Under the pieces are notes generated by a model. That model was given only the letters and a program-made list of their open reading frames with translations. It ran no database searches and was not told where the DNA came from. DNA of 64,000 nt from Daucus carota subsp. sativus (Eukaryota; Streptophyta; Magnoliopsida; Apiales; Apiaceae): the NCBI RefSeq assembly GCF_001625215.2, contig NC_030387.2, positions 30,093,606 through 30,157,605 of the forward strand, in the 5' to 3' direction. Below are positions 12,823 through 29,913 of the stretch, one piece after another (position 1 is the first letter of the stretch; the number at the start of each line of letters is the position of its first letter). The position numbers were made by a program, and so were the translations under genes.

Positions 12823-13445
12823 TTCAGTCCCGTTAAGAGGTTTACAAATGACCTCTTGAACTCTAGTTCAGTTGGAGATTTAACAGATCCGCACTCGCCA
12901 TGCAAAAATGAACTTTAAGATTCCCCCTGCATATTTTTTTGACAAGCAAATAATTTTATTAAAAGAAATCACTCGTCGGAATTCAGTCGCGATAAATCCC
13001 CAAACTGTCAAATACAATCTCAACTAAATAAATAATCGTAAATAATTGTTTTTTTTCATATCACTTAACACATAAATATTCATATTCTTTGATATAAAAC
13101 ACAGTCATATATTTATTATTCAGCAATAGAATTGAATTATACAATCTATCAGTATAAGTTAATGAGTTAGAATTTTTATGAACTGAACCAATTAAATTGA
13201 GTTTTTATTATTTAACAGTAAAATTGAATTGAATGATCTCTTATACATTTTATGAACCGACCTAATTAAGTTGAATTATCGTAATTAAAACTTTAATTCG
13301 ATCCAATTAAATTTAATTAAGTTGAACTACTAAGAGCAAGTCCAACAATATCTTAGGAAGTGCCCTATATATATAATAAAAAATGATGTCCTAGTGATTT
13401 AGGACATTATTTTAATATAACAACTCCAACAATATGCATTATTAT

Positions 13446-15622
13446 TAGTGTAGAGCGGATGCGGGTTCGGTGCGGTTTTTGGATAAAACCGCAACCGCAA
13501 CCGCATGCCCTCGGTTTTAGAAATCGAAAACCTCAACCGCAACCTCATCCTCGGATTCGGTTTCGGTTCCAAATCCTCGGATTCGGTTTCTATCGGTTCG
13601 GTTTCGGTTATAAAACCGCTTAAAAAAAGAAAGAATAATTATACATAAATAATTAAAACTTAAGTAAGAATTATGCATCCATCCATGATCCATCCAAAGT
13701 TTACATAAATATTAATACACATTCAGTTGATCAGTTTCATGTCTCAAAAGCATATCAGTTTCATGCCTCAAAAGCATATCAGTTTCATTCCTCCTGGATC
13801 GCCTATTACATTCTCAAAAGCAAGTTACATGCTAATCTTCGTCAATGTCTAGGTGCTGAATGGAAGCTCCAACCCCAGTTAGCTCATCTGAAAAAATTGA
13901 TATAAACAAAACACAATATTAAAACAGAGATAAATTAACAATCATAAGAAAATAGAGATAAACAAAAAAGAGTATTAAAACAGATAATAAAATTTTTGGT
14001 AGCTACACAGATTATTAAATCACCAAATTCCCAGGACCTGATTTCTGAGTTCTGTTCTGCATAGACAATCTCAGGTGTATATTAAAGTGCATGAGTAATA
14101 GTCAAGATATGAAAGATGACAATTGCATCTAATAAGTGATAACAGTACATATAAATCAGGTACTGAGCATTTGCAAGAACAATGTTTCCAATGATCTTAT
14201 GACAGCTTTTCTGTTCAAATGAGTGGAAATAAATTAAGTGTTCTGTATTTAGTGTATTTATCAAAGAAGCAAAGAACAAAATTACAAATTTTGAGCTACC
14301 AGATGCTTTACAAATACTAGGCAAGCTAACTACCAGCATGACAACAGAAATTACAACCATAAAGCATGACAAAGAAATTACAACCATCAGGTACTGAGCA
14401 TTTGTTTAAATAGATTCAGAACCAGAGTCCCACCTGAGCCTCACTGGGAGACGCACATCTATTTCACTCAGACATATTCTAATAAATAAATAAAATAACT
14501 TATCTGCGGTGCTAGGCTATAAGCCCAGAATAGAGTGAACTTAGTAAACAATTCTTCAGAACATGAAGCCCACAAGTCTATCCAGATGTAAAAAAGTGAA
14601 AAGGTACTGGTAATGGAACAGAGCGGCTGTAACATGCCAAAAATCTGCCAAGCCATACAGCCACAATTTATCTCCAGTATACACAAATGATGAGTATACA
14701 CAATTTATCTCCAGTATACACAAAGTATTTAACAGCAACTAACAGGAACTGTCAAATGAAACATAATATTCAGAAATGCAGCAGATTCAGAAATGCAGCA
14801 GTTTAGAAATAGAAAGAAAGCAAAAAATTCAGAATGTGCTCACCATTTTCCAATTTCTCAAGCATAATATTCAGAAATGCAGCAGATTCAGAAATGCAGC
14901 AGTTTAGAAATAGAAAGAAAGCAAAAAATTCAGAATGTGCTCACCATTTTCCAATTTCTCAAGCTGCAAAAACTCCTCTGGTTCTCCTCTCAAATCAACG
15001 TACCACTTCATCTGTCGATGGATTTTGAGGCGCTTCTTGCTGCAAAATACTTTCATCCATGGTGAACTTTTAATTCGAGCTTCACGATGCGCGAGTCGGA
15101 CTGTCGAAGAGTATCAGATTCAATATATGTGTGGCTTTGTGTTATGTTATCAGGCGGCTATCTTTCATCTGTGTTTGTCAGTTTGTGTGTATTCTTCTTT
15201 GGCTTCAGTGGACTACGTGATCGAGTGAGGCACAAGCGGCATAACCTAATTCAACAGACTGCCCAACCTAATTAAAATTAAGCACAGGCCCAACCCAATT
15301 GACTGCCCAACTCCTAACCAGTAACTATTATTCGAATAGGTAAAACTAAGTCTAATATACATATAAGTTTTTATTTTTAAAATTTAAATTTCTATATAAA
15401 CTATAAATATTATATAAATATTATAATTATTTTAAAAATCGGATCGGTTCGGTTTTTTTCGGATCGGTTCCTAGTTATAACCGGAACCGAATAATCGGTT
15501 TCGGGTTCGGTTTTTAAATTTTCGGTTTCGGTTTCGGTTCGGTTTTATACGGATCGGTTTTTAGCGGTTTTTAGCGGTTTCGGTTTCGGATTCGGATTTA
15601 TTCGGATTTTTGCTCAGCCCTA
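13446..15622. mobile_element. hAT-type DNA transposon, deletion derivative
   Basis: A perfect 8-bp target duplication attattat flanks the element (13438-13445 and 15623-15630). The ends 'tagtgtagagc' and 'gctcagcccta' are imperfect inverted repeats. Sub-terminal regions on both sides are dense in 'cggttcggtt' motifs and their complement. The interior (13640-15290) has no intact transposase. On the minus strand an ATG at about 15062 opens a short frame (MDESILQQEAPQNPSTDE, then a stop) that may be a transposase start. Two internal tandem duplications are present. Confidence 0.9.
14762..14963. repeat. Perfect tandem duplication, 101-bp unit
   Basis: Copy 1 is 14762-14862 and copy 2 is 14863-14963. 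They appear identical base for base, so the duplication is recent. It lies inside the hAT element. A shorter duplication of 'acaatttatctccagtata' lies just to the left (about 14664-14720). Confidence 0.95.
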
Positions 15623-15905
15623 ATTATTATTGTGCCTTATTATTTAAATAATAGTATATTTGAATTATTGTTGGAGGGAAGTGAAAAAGAAAGAGAAGAG
15701 AGGTGTGTTGGAATGTGAGTAAGCTAATATTTTATTGATAGAAATGGTTTAGGGCATGCATGATTGTGCCTCAAAAATAAGGCATTTGTTAGATGTCCTA
15801 GTGTTTTGAGGCACTACTAGGACATTGTTGGAGCACCATTTTACTTCAAATGCCTTAAATTTTGATTTAGGACATGATTTTAGGGCACTCTTGAACTTGC
15901 TCTAA

Positions 15906-16269
15906 GAGCAAGTCCAAGAGTGTCTTAGTGGATGCCCTATTTAAATAATAAAATATGATGTCCTAGTAGTTTAGGACATCAATTTTATAAATTCACTCCA
16001 ACAAAAAGCCTTATCCACAAGCCCTATTATTAAAATATTAATATTTTGAATGAAAAATTAGAGGGAAAAGTAGTGGGGAGAGAGAGAATGATAATATTTT
16101 ATTATTAAAAGTGAAATGAGACTCAAGTAGGTGAGCCCTAAAAATAGGGCTGAAGTAAGTTGTCCTAGTGATTTAAGGCATCACTAGGACACTGTTGGAG
16201 CAATGTTTTCAATCAAATGCCTCAAATTATGACTTAGGACATCATTTGAGGCAGCTGTTGGACTTGCTC
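15906..16269. mobile_element. TAA-flanked MITE (PIF/Harbinger-like), copy 2
   Basis: Left end 'gagcaagtccaagag' after TAA (15903-15905) and right end 'ttggacttgctc' before TAA (16270-16272). It abuts copy 1, sharing one TAA. Interior motifs such as 'gatgtcctagt' and 'ctaggacactgttgg' recur in all three copies. Confidence 0.85.
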
Positions 16270-16430
16270 TAAATGAGTTAAACTTTAACCGAATCCAGCT
16301 TAATTGAGTCGTACGTATAAACTTTAACCCAGCCGACCGAACCACGTGCAGCCCCAAGTGTGATAAGTGGGCCGGGCCTGCTCTTATTTGATCAGTGCCC
16401 GTTAGTATATTAGCAAACTTTGCTCCAAAT

Positions 16431-16537
16431 GCCAACAAGGTGTTGGTGTGGTGGTAGAACTCTTGTACCCTCTTGCGAGAGGTCGGGAGTTCGACTCCCC
16501 GTGTGCGTGTGTAATCAACTAGCAAAAAAAAAAAAAA
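16431..16537 (+). mobile_element. tRNA-derived SINE
   Basis: The head resembles a tRNA: a box A-like 'tggtgtggtggtag' and a strong box B 'gagttcgactcc' about 55 bp later, the spacing of an RNA polymerase III internal promoter. The body ends in a long A-run. Flanking target duplications 'aaactttgctccaaat' (16415-16430) and 'aaactttggtccaaat' (16538-16553) differ at one base. Length is only about 107 bp, short for a SINE. It is not a working tRNA gene because it does not fold with a proper acceptor stem. Confidence 0.8.
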
Positions 16538-16582
16538 AAACTTTGGTCCAAATTATTAATGCACTATTAACAATATCAACCA

Positions 16583-17308
16583 TACGGGTGAGCACGGTTC
16601 GGTTTGGACGGTTTAGGTCCAAACCGAATCAAACTGAATTTTTCGGTTTCGAAAATTTACAAACCATAACCAAACTGAATATTATAAAAACCAATCCAAA
16701 CCAAACCGATTATTAATGGATTGGTTCGGTTTGGTTCGGTTTTTGACCAAAATATTAAAAAAAATTGTACACTTTTATTAATTTATAATAATTCTAGATG
16801 CTCTTTTTTTATCACTTAACAAAATACCTTATAAAAGGATAAAGGTGAAACTTGTATAATTATTCGATATAAATAATTTTAGGTGCTATCCTTATACGTT
16901 GTAATGAAAACAAATAATTCATTTTATTTTAAAAACTAAACAAAATGTTTTATTTAAAAGAGAAAAAAAAGAAAGGTTGATTATTAATGAAGTGGGGATA
17001 AAATAAAGATGGAGAAAAAAGGGAGGGATAATCTTGAAAATAAGGAATATTTATGATATTGATCAACACTGCACTTAAATACCTAAACTAAATATATAAA
17101 AATAATAATTTTCTAATATATGTGCTAACGGTTCGGTTCGGATATTTCGGTCGGTTTGAAGTTGGAAACCGAAACCAAACCGAAAATTTTCGGTTTTCTA
17201 ATTACCAAAACCAAAACCAAACCAAACCGTTAAAAAGCCGAAATATTCGGTTTGGACGGTTTGGATCAGTCGGTTTGGACCGGTTTTGGATAATTATGCT
17301 CAGGCCTA
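16583..17308. mobile_element. Non-autonomous hAT-type element, 726 bp
   Basis: A perfect 8-bp target duplication atcaacca lies at 16575-16582 and 17309-17316. Ends 'tacgggtgagca' and 'tgctcaggccta' are inverted repeats. Sub-terminal 'ggttcggtttgg' and 'aaccaaaccga' arrays resemble those of the 13446-15622 element but the interior is different and has no transposase. Confidence 0.9.
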
Positions 17309-17316
17309 ATCAACCA

Positions 17317-17729
17317 TGCTCCAATTGACTTTTCCCTCGGTGGGTGATGAGGAAAAAAAAGAGAATGATAATCCTATGAAAATTGCAGTCACAAGTTTTC
17401 TAGTCAACTTCACAATTTGCACCACTAAATGATCATTTTAAGAAAACAGTAACAAAATGCTCAAAGCACTGGTGAGCTTAAAAGATTGGTATCATTGTGT
17501 GCACATCTTAAACTCAAGCACCCAAGCAGATAACAAACTCATAAACATATAATGATCACAGAAACAATGATCTCTCACAACTTAATTTCATAGAAAAAAT
17601 CTAAATCATAATTTCTGTACTTTGGAGATAATATTCGAGTCTTAGTTGAAGTTTTGTCCCTTGAATGGGAAGGTGGACAGGACACCAATTTTTACACAAA
17701 GATATCACTTGAGCTAGTACATCATCGCA
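17317..17729 (-). other. 3' flank of the E2 gene
   Basis: Lies directly downstream of the E2 stop codon on the minus strand and probably contains its 3' UTR and polyadenylation site. No other feature is seen. Confidence 0.5.
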
Positions 17730-23748
<6,019 letters not shown>

Positions 23749-25137
23749 CGAGCACACAAAGCTACGAGATCTGCTCCAAAATCACACGATTAATTAATTG
23801 TGAAAAAATATATATATTTTTATGAAAAGAAATTGCTTATGTATAAAGAGAGATCGAAGAGAAGTGGGATAGGGAGATAGAGAAAGCAACCTGATGAGGA
23901 ACGAGAGATTGGGAATTCAACAAACTCAAACCTCTTTTTTTATTTTTGGTTTTATGTACTTGATAGCTTATTCTTTGTTTAGTTTGTTTTTTATTATTTT
24001 TTGTTATTATTGATCATCGTTTGATTCTTATCGCTAGTGAAAGGGTTTTATTTCTTATTTGAAAAATGTTTCGGTATCGAGTGGTGTATAATGACATGGT
24101 GTGGATTTTAATTGAGATGTACCTTTTTTATACACATCATTAAGGACTCAAATTAAAACATTTCATATCAATTATCATATTATTATGTACTACAATTTCT
24201 CTTATAAGTATTTTCAATAATGTTTTTTCTATTAATAATAGTTTGATATTTTTAAATAGAAAAATTCAAAGTTCAACATTATCAAATCTACCATTTATAA
24301 TAAGTCAAGTTATCCAAATTTAAATACTTATAACTCACGGCATCCAAACACTTATAATTCAAATTAACTTCTCACTCCTCTTTCATTTTTTTACTTTTAA
24401 ACTGGAAATTACTTATTTTAAACTCAGTCAAAACCTAGGGCGGATATGTTTGAATTTTGCGACTTTGTTTTTGGTTTAACCATCACCAATTCACCATCAT
24501 GAGTCTGATCCGAGGACGAGAAGTTAACATATATAATAATATTATTATTATATAGCTGCATTATTATGAGTTTTTTTAGGACAATGCCCTTTTTATTATT
24601 GTTTAGATGTTGGATATAGATCTCCATGAGAGTGGGGTTCATTATAATGATGGGTTAATTTAAATATGCAGGACGTAAGGTAAAATTTGCTCAATTTTTC
24701 ATTCGATGATATTGACTATATTGATAGGTTATAGTTTAAAACTAATATGTAATTAATATTTTAAACTATTATAAATAGAATACATCACTTTAATATGATC
24801 AAAAAAAGTGATATGTAATTTTCATACATGTCTGGATCGTCAAATATAATGATCCATAAAAGGTTGACTAAAGGGTGGATATAGTTGAAGTTTGATTTTT
24901 TGATGAGATTGATAATGTTTTTTATTTTGATACGTAGTTAAGGGTTTTCATTATTAGAGATGCTCCTACAAGTTGATAATATTAAAATTTGTTTTGGAAT
25001 ATGCATCTTTAGTATGTTTGGCTACAAATTCTCAAGTCAAATAAGACTATTTATTTTAAATTATATAAAAACTCGAACGGTATCACTTCTAACTATATAC
25101 ATATGATGTTTATAATTTTTGGTGGATTTTACCCTAA
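23749..25137. other. E2 gene upstream region and AT-rich spacer
   Basis: The first 200 bp left of a 'gagagatcgaagagaag' stretch probably hold the E2 promoter and 5' UTR (minus strand). From 23940 rightwards the DNA is AT-rich. A fragment near 24300-24430 ('catccaaacacttataa') resembles one half of the 10427/45591 element family. No gene is supported. Confidence 0.5.
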
Positions 25138-25146
25138 TTAACTTTA

Positions 25147-25661
25147 GGGAAATTCTTGATGGTACACTCATAGAATTGACTTTTCTCAATGGTACCATCG
25201 CATTTTTGATTTCTACCAGTGCTACCCTCGTACTTTTAATTTACTCTCTATGGTACACTCGTGTACTTTTGATCTACTCTCTATTGATTTCAGACTGTAA
25301 AACAAATTGTATATTTGAAATCCTTGCGAAAAATTACATAAAATAGACCCTTAAATCATGTAAAACAGAGTCAAAATGAGAGAGATATTAATGACAAAAA
25401 TGGTTGTGAAGTTTGAATATATCTCACTCATTTTTGATTCTGTTTTACATGATTTAAGGGTCTATTTTATGTAAGTTTTCGCAAGGATTTCAAATATATA
25501 ATTTGTTTTACAGTTTGAAATCAATAGAGAGTGAATTAAAAGTACATGAAGGTACAATAGAGAGTAAATTAAAAGTACAAGCGTACCATTGGTAGAAGTA
25601 AAAAATGCGATGGTACCATTGAGAAAAGCCAATTCTATGAGCGTGCCATCAAGAATTTTCC
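25147..25661. mobile_element. Long palindromic MULE-type MITE
   Basis: A perfect 9-bp target duplication ttaacttta lies at 25138-25146 and 25662-25670. The element is an inverted repeat over almost its whole 515 bp: arms of about 240 bp (left end 'gggaaattcttgatgg', right end 'ccatcaagaattttcc') meet around 25400 with only a short unpaired centre. The 9-bp duplication points to the Mutator superfamily. A transcript would fold into a long hairpin. Confidence 0.9.
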
Positions 25662-25764
25662 TTAACTTTATTAGCTTAAATCCATCTCATACAAGATATT
25701 GATCATGATTCACAATAATATTGTCACATGCACATAAAATACCTGAAAAATGTTTACTAACAAA

Positions 25765-26024
25765 TACTCTATTCGTCCATCCAAGTCTTTATAATGAGAT
25801 TTCAGATTAGACATAAAGAGAAATGTTTAAAATAAAATTAAAGAGTATGAAAAATGTGTAAAGTGGTGGGATTCATTAATATATAATTGATATAATAGGA
25901 AAAGTGAAAGAATCATTTTTATATTATAAAATTTTAATAATTTTTTTAGGTTTTGAAAAAGTAAAAATTGAGGGTCATTTAATGTGGAAAGGCTTAGAAA
26001 AATTGAACGGGACAAATAGGGGTA
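25765..26024. mobile_element. Stowaway-like MITE
   Basis: Left end 'tactctattcgtccat' and right end 'acgggacaaataggggta' are inverted copies, both bordered by TA. Inner segments 'aagtctttataatg' and 'aaaggcttag' extend the resemblance to the 57112 element. Confidence 0.6.
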
Positions 26025-26581
26025 TCTAGCCTTGTAAATGAAACTGTACCAGGTTTGATATTGGTATTGCAGTTAGTAACAAAGGTCTTTTGCTAAAGAG
26101 CAAGTGGAACACCTTTTGAGTTTTGATATATCTAAAAATAGTTTTTAGATTAAAATTTTTTAGCTCGAAACCTGCTTGTGAAAAAGCAGTTCTATCCGTG
26201 TATTTAAAAATATTTGTTTTCCAGTTTTTATAAAAAATTGTCAAAATTTCACTATCAAACCAAATCAAAAATATTTTTTTTTTTATCTTTTAACTCAAAA
26301 TATTTAAATATTAAAAAAATATCTAATTTCTACGACCTCAATTTTATCAACATTTTCTTTAACAGTAAACATCAATTTTTAATAATACCTTAGAGCATCT
26401 CCAAAGGTAATCCCTGTATTGGTTACCTAAAAAATAATAAAATAATAATTATCTAAAATATAGGTAAGCAAAAAGTTGTTTTACTCCAAAAGTATTACCT
26501 ATACCTGTTACCTATAATTTAAAAATTAGTATTTATTCAATATTTAAGGTAATATATGTGAGAAGAAGTAGAGTTGGAGTA

Positions 26582-29500
26582 TGTAACGCCCCCAGATCCG
26601 CCTCCCACAGATCTGGCTCGTCACTAAGTATCTGGATCAAACAACACTTGCATTACTTAATAATATCTTACAACAAACACTCTCGCCCCACAAGTCCAGG
26701 GTCGATCGTCTTATAACATCATTTCCAAGTCTAACTTGATTACATATTAGGAAGTCTGATTACAGACTATAATAAGTATTGATAATACTACCAAGCGGCG
26801 TAATCTAGCGGCCTCAGTTTGGGTGATGCGCCTTCTCCTTTCCCTTGCCAGTACCCGTTTCCGGGCGGTTCTCCTTAGTCGTGCCATACTCGCTTTTTTC
26901 TGCTTAAAATAATATAAAGTAGATGCAAGAATGAGCAATCACATTGCTCAGCAAGTTCACATAGCACATAACAACAAATAGCAGAATAATCGAGTAAAAC
27001 ATCGAAGGCATTTCAAAACAAAGTAATGAAGTAGATAACGCCAACTAACAGAACAATTTCAAAAATAAGAAAAGGCTGGTCTTCCACCTTTCGGTAACAC
27101 TACATGGTCCGATCATAACCATTTCGTGCTTCCCGTCCCCCTGTGTAATCTTTGCAGTCTGATCGTCACTGCACAAGATACACTTCACACTCTATTTTTG
27201 CTAGCATAAGGGTTAACATTTGTAACCCTAGACTATCCACACACAGCAGACAGTCAATAAATTCTCATCTCTTCCACGAATTTAATAAATTCGTGTTGAC
27301 CAGCTCAACCAGAATCCTCCGAGTGCACATTACTTCGTCTAAGGAATGCGAACAATGCATCCTTTATTTATTAGTCAAGAAGTTTCAAGATTTCACAATG
27401 TCGGAGAGGTATTGAATATTATTAGGAGCGGTTACTTCCGAACAAAAGAAGAACCCGAAATGAATAAGATTTTCCGGTTTGTCACTAATATTTGATATCA
27501 ACTCGGTCAAGTCAATAACAAATACATTTAAAATATTAAATACACAAGAATGTGTCATATTGGAGAAAAGAAAATAGCGAACTTGCCTGGCGTCCTTAGC
27601 TTTATAATTAGTGGCTCCGCTTTTCCAAATATTAAATAGGTATTCTATTCAACACACAAAATCGTGGTTTAGAAATTTATCTAAAAGAATTTAATAATTT
27701 AATGCTACGAATATTTTTACTAATTTTGACAAATAATACACCTCAAGTTACCAACTTGTCTTTGGGTACCAACTTATTTTAAATATATTACCCAGAATAT
27801 TAATTAATTACTTTAGTATAAACCTTCCAATGCCACCCCAATGACTATTGACTAACTCATTTATTTATTAAAGTTCTTAATTTATAATCCCACAAATTAA
27901 TCTTACTCTATAGCCTAGTTATTATATAAATTACTTCCTACTTTTAATTTATTTACATATGGCCTTTTTATTTTTATGTCCGCTTACTAACACATTTTTA
28001 ACACTTGCCTTCCGTACCCGACTTAATAATTTTATTCAACACCATTATTTAATAAATCTTTAAAAAGAATTAACAATTTATATTTATTTAATTTAAATAA
28101 CTCAGCTGGTGAAAAGTCTTTATTGCCCTTAATATAATTTTCTCACAAAATTCCCTTATTCCTCCATATCTCCCCAGCCTCTCTTTCTCTCTCAATCTCT
28201 CGCTCTCTCTCCCTCTCTCTCTCTCTCTCTCTCGCTTTCCCCCTTTTCCCTTCTTCCTCCCTCTCGCTCGTTCTCTCCCACTCGTTCTCTCCCTCTCTCT
28301 CGCCATCTCTCAATCTCTCTCCCTCTCTCGCTCTGTTTTCTCTTCGCCTTGAAACAACACCGCCACGGAAGGCGGCGTTCCGGCCATCGCAGGCTGTTTC
28401 ACAGCCGTTCCTCCGCCGTAAACTCGTATATTCCCCCCCCCTCTCCTTCGATCTCCCCTCCCCCAACTGTCCTCTCTCTCTCTACGGCTCGACCCACCCC
28501 CTCCCCCACCTTCAGCCGGGTCGCCCCACCATTCTTCCACCTCGCCACAGCACACCACCGACTTCTTCCCCCCCCCCCCTTCGAACACTCCCAGACACCG
28601 TGGCAGAGCTCCGTCGGCGTTGCCGACGCGAGCTTCAGCCTCTCCTCCCCTCCGGCAGTACCCCTTCCACCCAATTCCAATCCCTCCGCCTCCACTGCTC
28701 CACCAAACCACTTCAATTCAAATTCAATCCCCCAACATTCAATTATTCACCAATCAACCAAATAACCCAATTTTAATTAAGAACCCTAACCCTAATTGTT
28801 AAATATTTGGGTGGAATTCATGACGTTATGTGTTGATTTATATGTACTGGTTTTATTGATTATCAATTATCAAGGCAAAAGCAGTAGATAAAATAGTCCA
28901 CAGGAGTTTAATATTCAATAAACAATCATTTAAATTAAACTCAATCAATTCCATATTTAAGGAAAAGATGAGGTATGGGTTAATACCTTACTGAAAATTC
29001 TGTATGCTAGCTCTGTGTTTCTCCTGGATGGAAATTTCCCAAAAAAATGTTATTGACTTGGCTTGCTATTTATAGGCTCCCTTAATTACACTTAAGTTCT
29101 AATTATTTAATTAATTATCCTAAATATGCGTGCACTACTTGGTGGCCACTCAACTTACTTGGCCACCACTCAAAAAAACTTCCAGTGCCCAAATTTTTTT
29201 TATTCCTTGGCTCACTTTCCAAGGTTCATTTAACCGAAACCAATTTCCGCTCGGCTCGACCTATTCTCGTATCGTTTCGTTTATTTTCGGATAATTTCCG
29301 AAACTGAAATAAAATAATAATTAAAATTATCGAATAAATCATATATATATATATTATTATTATTTGTTATAATATTTTTGGATCAATCTCTAAATTAATT
29401 AAAGAGATATGGAGATAAAATAATTATTCCGGCTCAAAACATAATATTAACTCCGGAGCCGGTAACTAAATAAATACTCGAAGCTGCACATATTTTTCGT

Positions 29501-29900
29501 ACAGACAAAATTCTAAATACTCGGTCCGCGAAATATAACACCACATGTTTTTTTTTCCAAATTTATTCTTAATTATAAATATTTTATGATTTTAGTAATG
29601 TAGCTCCTTCTGCCAAATAAAGAATTAAGCGAGCCAGCTACATTTATCGTATTAACGAATATAATAATATATAAAAAATCCGCGTCTACTAATCTTGAAT
29701 ATTTTAATACTTTCGTACTCATATAAATTAAGTCCCGGCCATACCAAATATTACTTTTATATATAAGAATTTAAGTAGTCGTACTAATCCGTACCTTAAT
29801 TTAAATAAATCTATTTTGGACTAGAAATATTTCTAACACGTGAATTAATTAAATTAAATAATTTCACACTTACGTAGTTAGGAATTTCTTGGTTGTTACA
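26582..29900 (-). repeat. 3' LTR of the retrotransposon (3319 bp)
   Basis: Starts TGTAACGCCCCC and ends GGTTGTTACA. It matches 37214-40515 almost throughout, differing by scattered single bases and by lengths of CT, C and T runs. It has a CT microsatellite (about 28177-28345), a C-rich block (28430-28660), a TATA box for minus-strand transcription (29067-29074) and a telobox-like AACCCTAACCCTAA (28782-28795). A 7-bp inverted pair CCAGATC/GATCTGG sits next to the terminus (about 26592-26616). Confidence 0.95.
26747..26938 (-). other. Small Arg-rich open frame in the 3' LTR
   Basis: 63 codons. The core from the second Met is strongly basic (MARLRRTARKRVLARERRRR) followed by a hydrophobic stretch (VVLSILIIVC). 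Two further copies lie in the 5' LTR at 36487-36714 and 37342-37569, each with a longer C terminus of 75 codons. In the 5' LTR the frame lies in the transcribed leader, in sense orientation. No family is recognised and it may be a chance frame. Confidence 0.3.
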
Positions 29901-29913
29901 TTCTTCCCTCCTT
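29901..29913 (-). promoter_or_regulatory. Polypurine tract
   Basis: On the minus strand AAGGAGGGAAGAA lies directly against the 3' LTR. This is the expected primer site for plus-strand DNA synthesis. Confidence 0.85.

Larger units (their letters stand above)
10629..13330. other. AT-rich intergenic DNA
   Basis: No gene is supported. It contains a LINE 3' remnant (11857-12010), a short tandem duplication (12747-12822) and another LINE-tail-like stretch near 12940-13000 (T-run followed by 'attttattaaaag'). Confidence 0.6.
13334..15902. mobile_element. TAA-flanked MITE (PIF/Harbinger-like), copy 1, split by a hAT element
   Basis: The left end 'gagcaagtccaaca' follows TAA (13331-13333) and the right end 'gaacttgctc' precedes TAA (15903-15905). 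The ends are inverted copies. Removing the hAT insertion (13446-15622) leaves a MITE of about 390 bp, close to copies 2 and 3. The 3-bp TAA duplication is typical of PIF/Harbinger elements. Confidence 0.8.

Noticed and set aside
16440-16505. A functional tRNA gene
   Set aside because: Box A and box B are present, but an A-tail and target duplication follow and the ends do not pair as an acceptor stem. A SINE explains it better.
27152-27415. 87-codon plus-strand frame in the LTR, repeated at 36928 and 37783
   Set aside because: Identity between copies is explained by LTR duplication. It is antisense to the element and shows no protein features.
28088-28711. Minus-strand frames full of ERERER and GGGG in the LTR (copies at 38719-39329)
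   Set aside because: Direct translation of a CT/GA microsatellite and a C-rich block; frames shift between the two LTRs.
28349-28765. 138-codon Pro/Ser-rich plus-strand frame in the 3' LTR (copy at 38964-39383)
   Set aside because: It follows the C-rich, CT-rich composition of the LTR, runs antisense to the element and changes with repeat length between the copies. No domain is recognisable.
28782-28795. Telomere-like AACCCTAACCCTAA
   Set aside because: Only about two repeat units, at the same position in both LTRs. This is a telobox-type promoter motif, not a telomere remnant.
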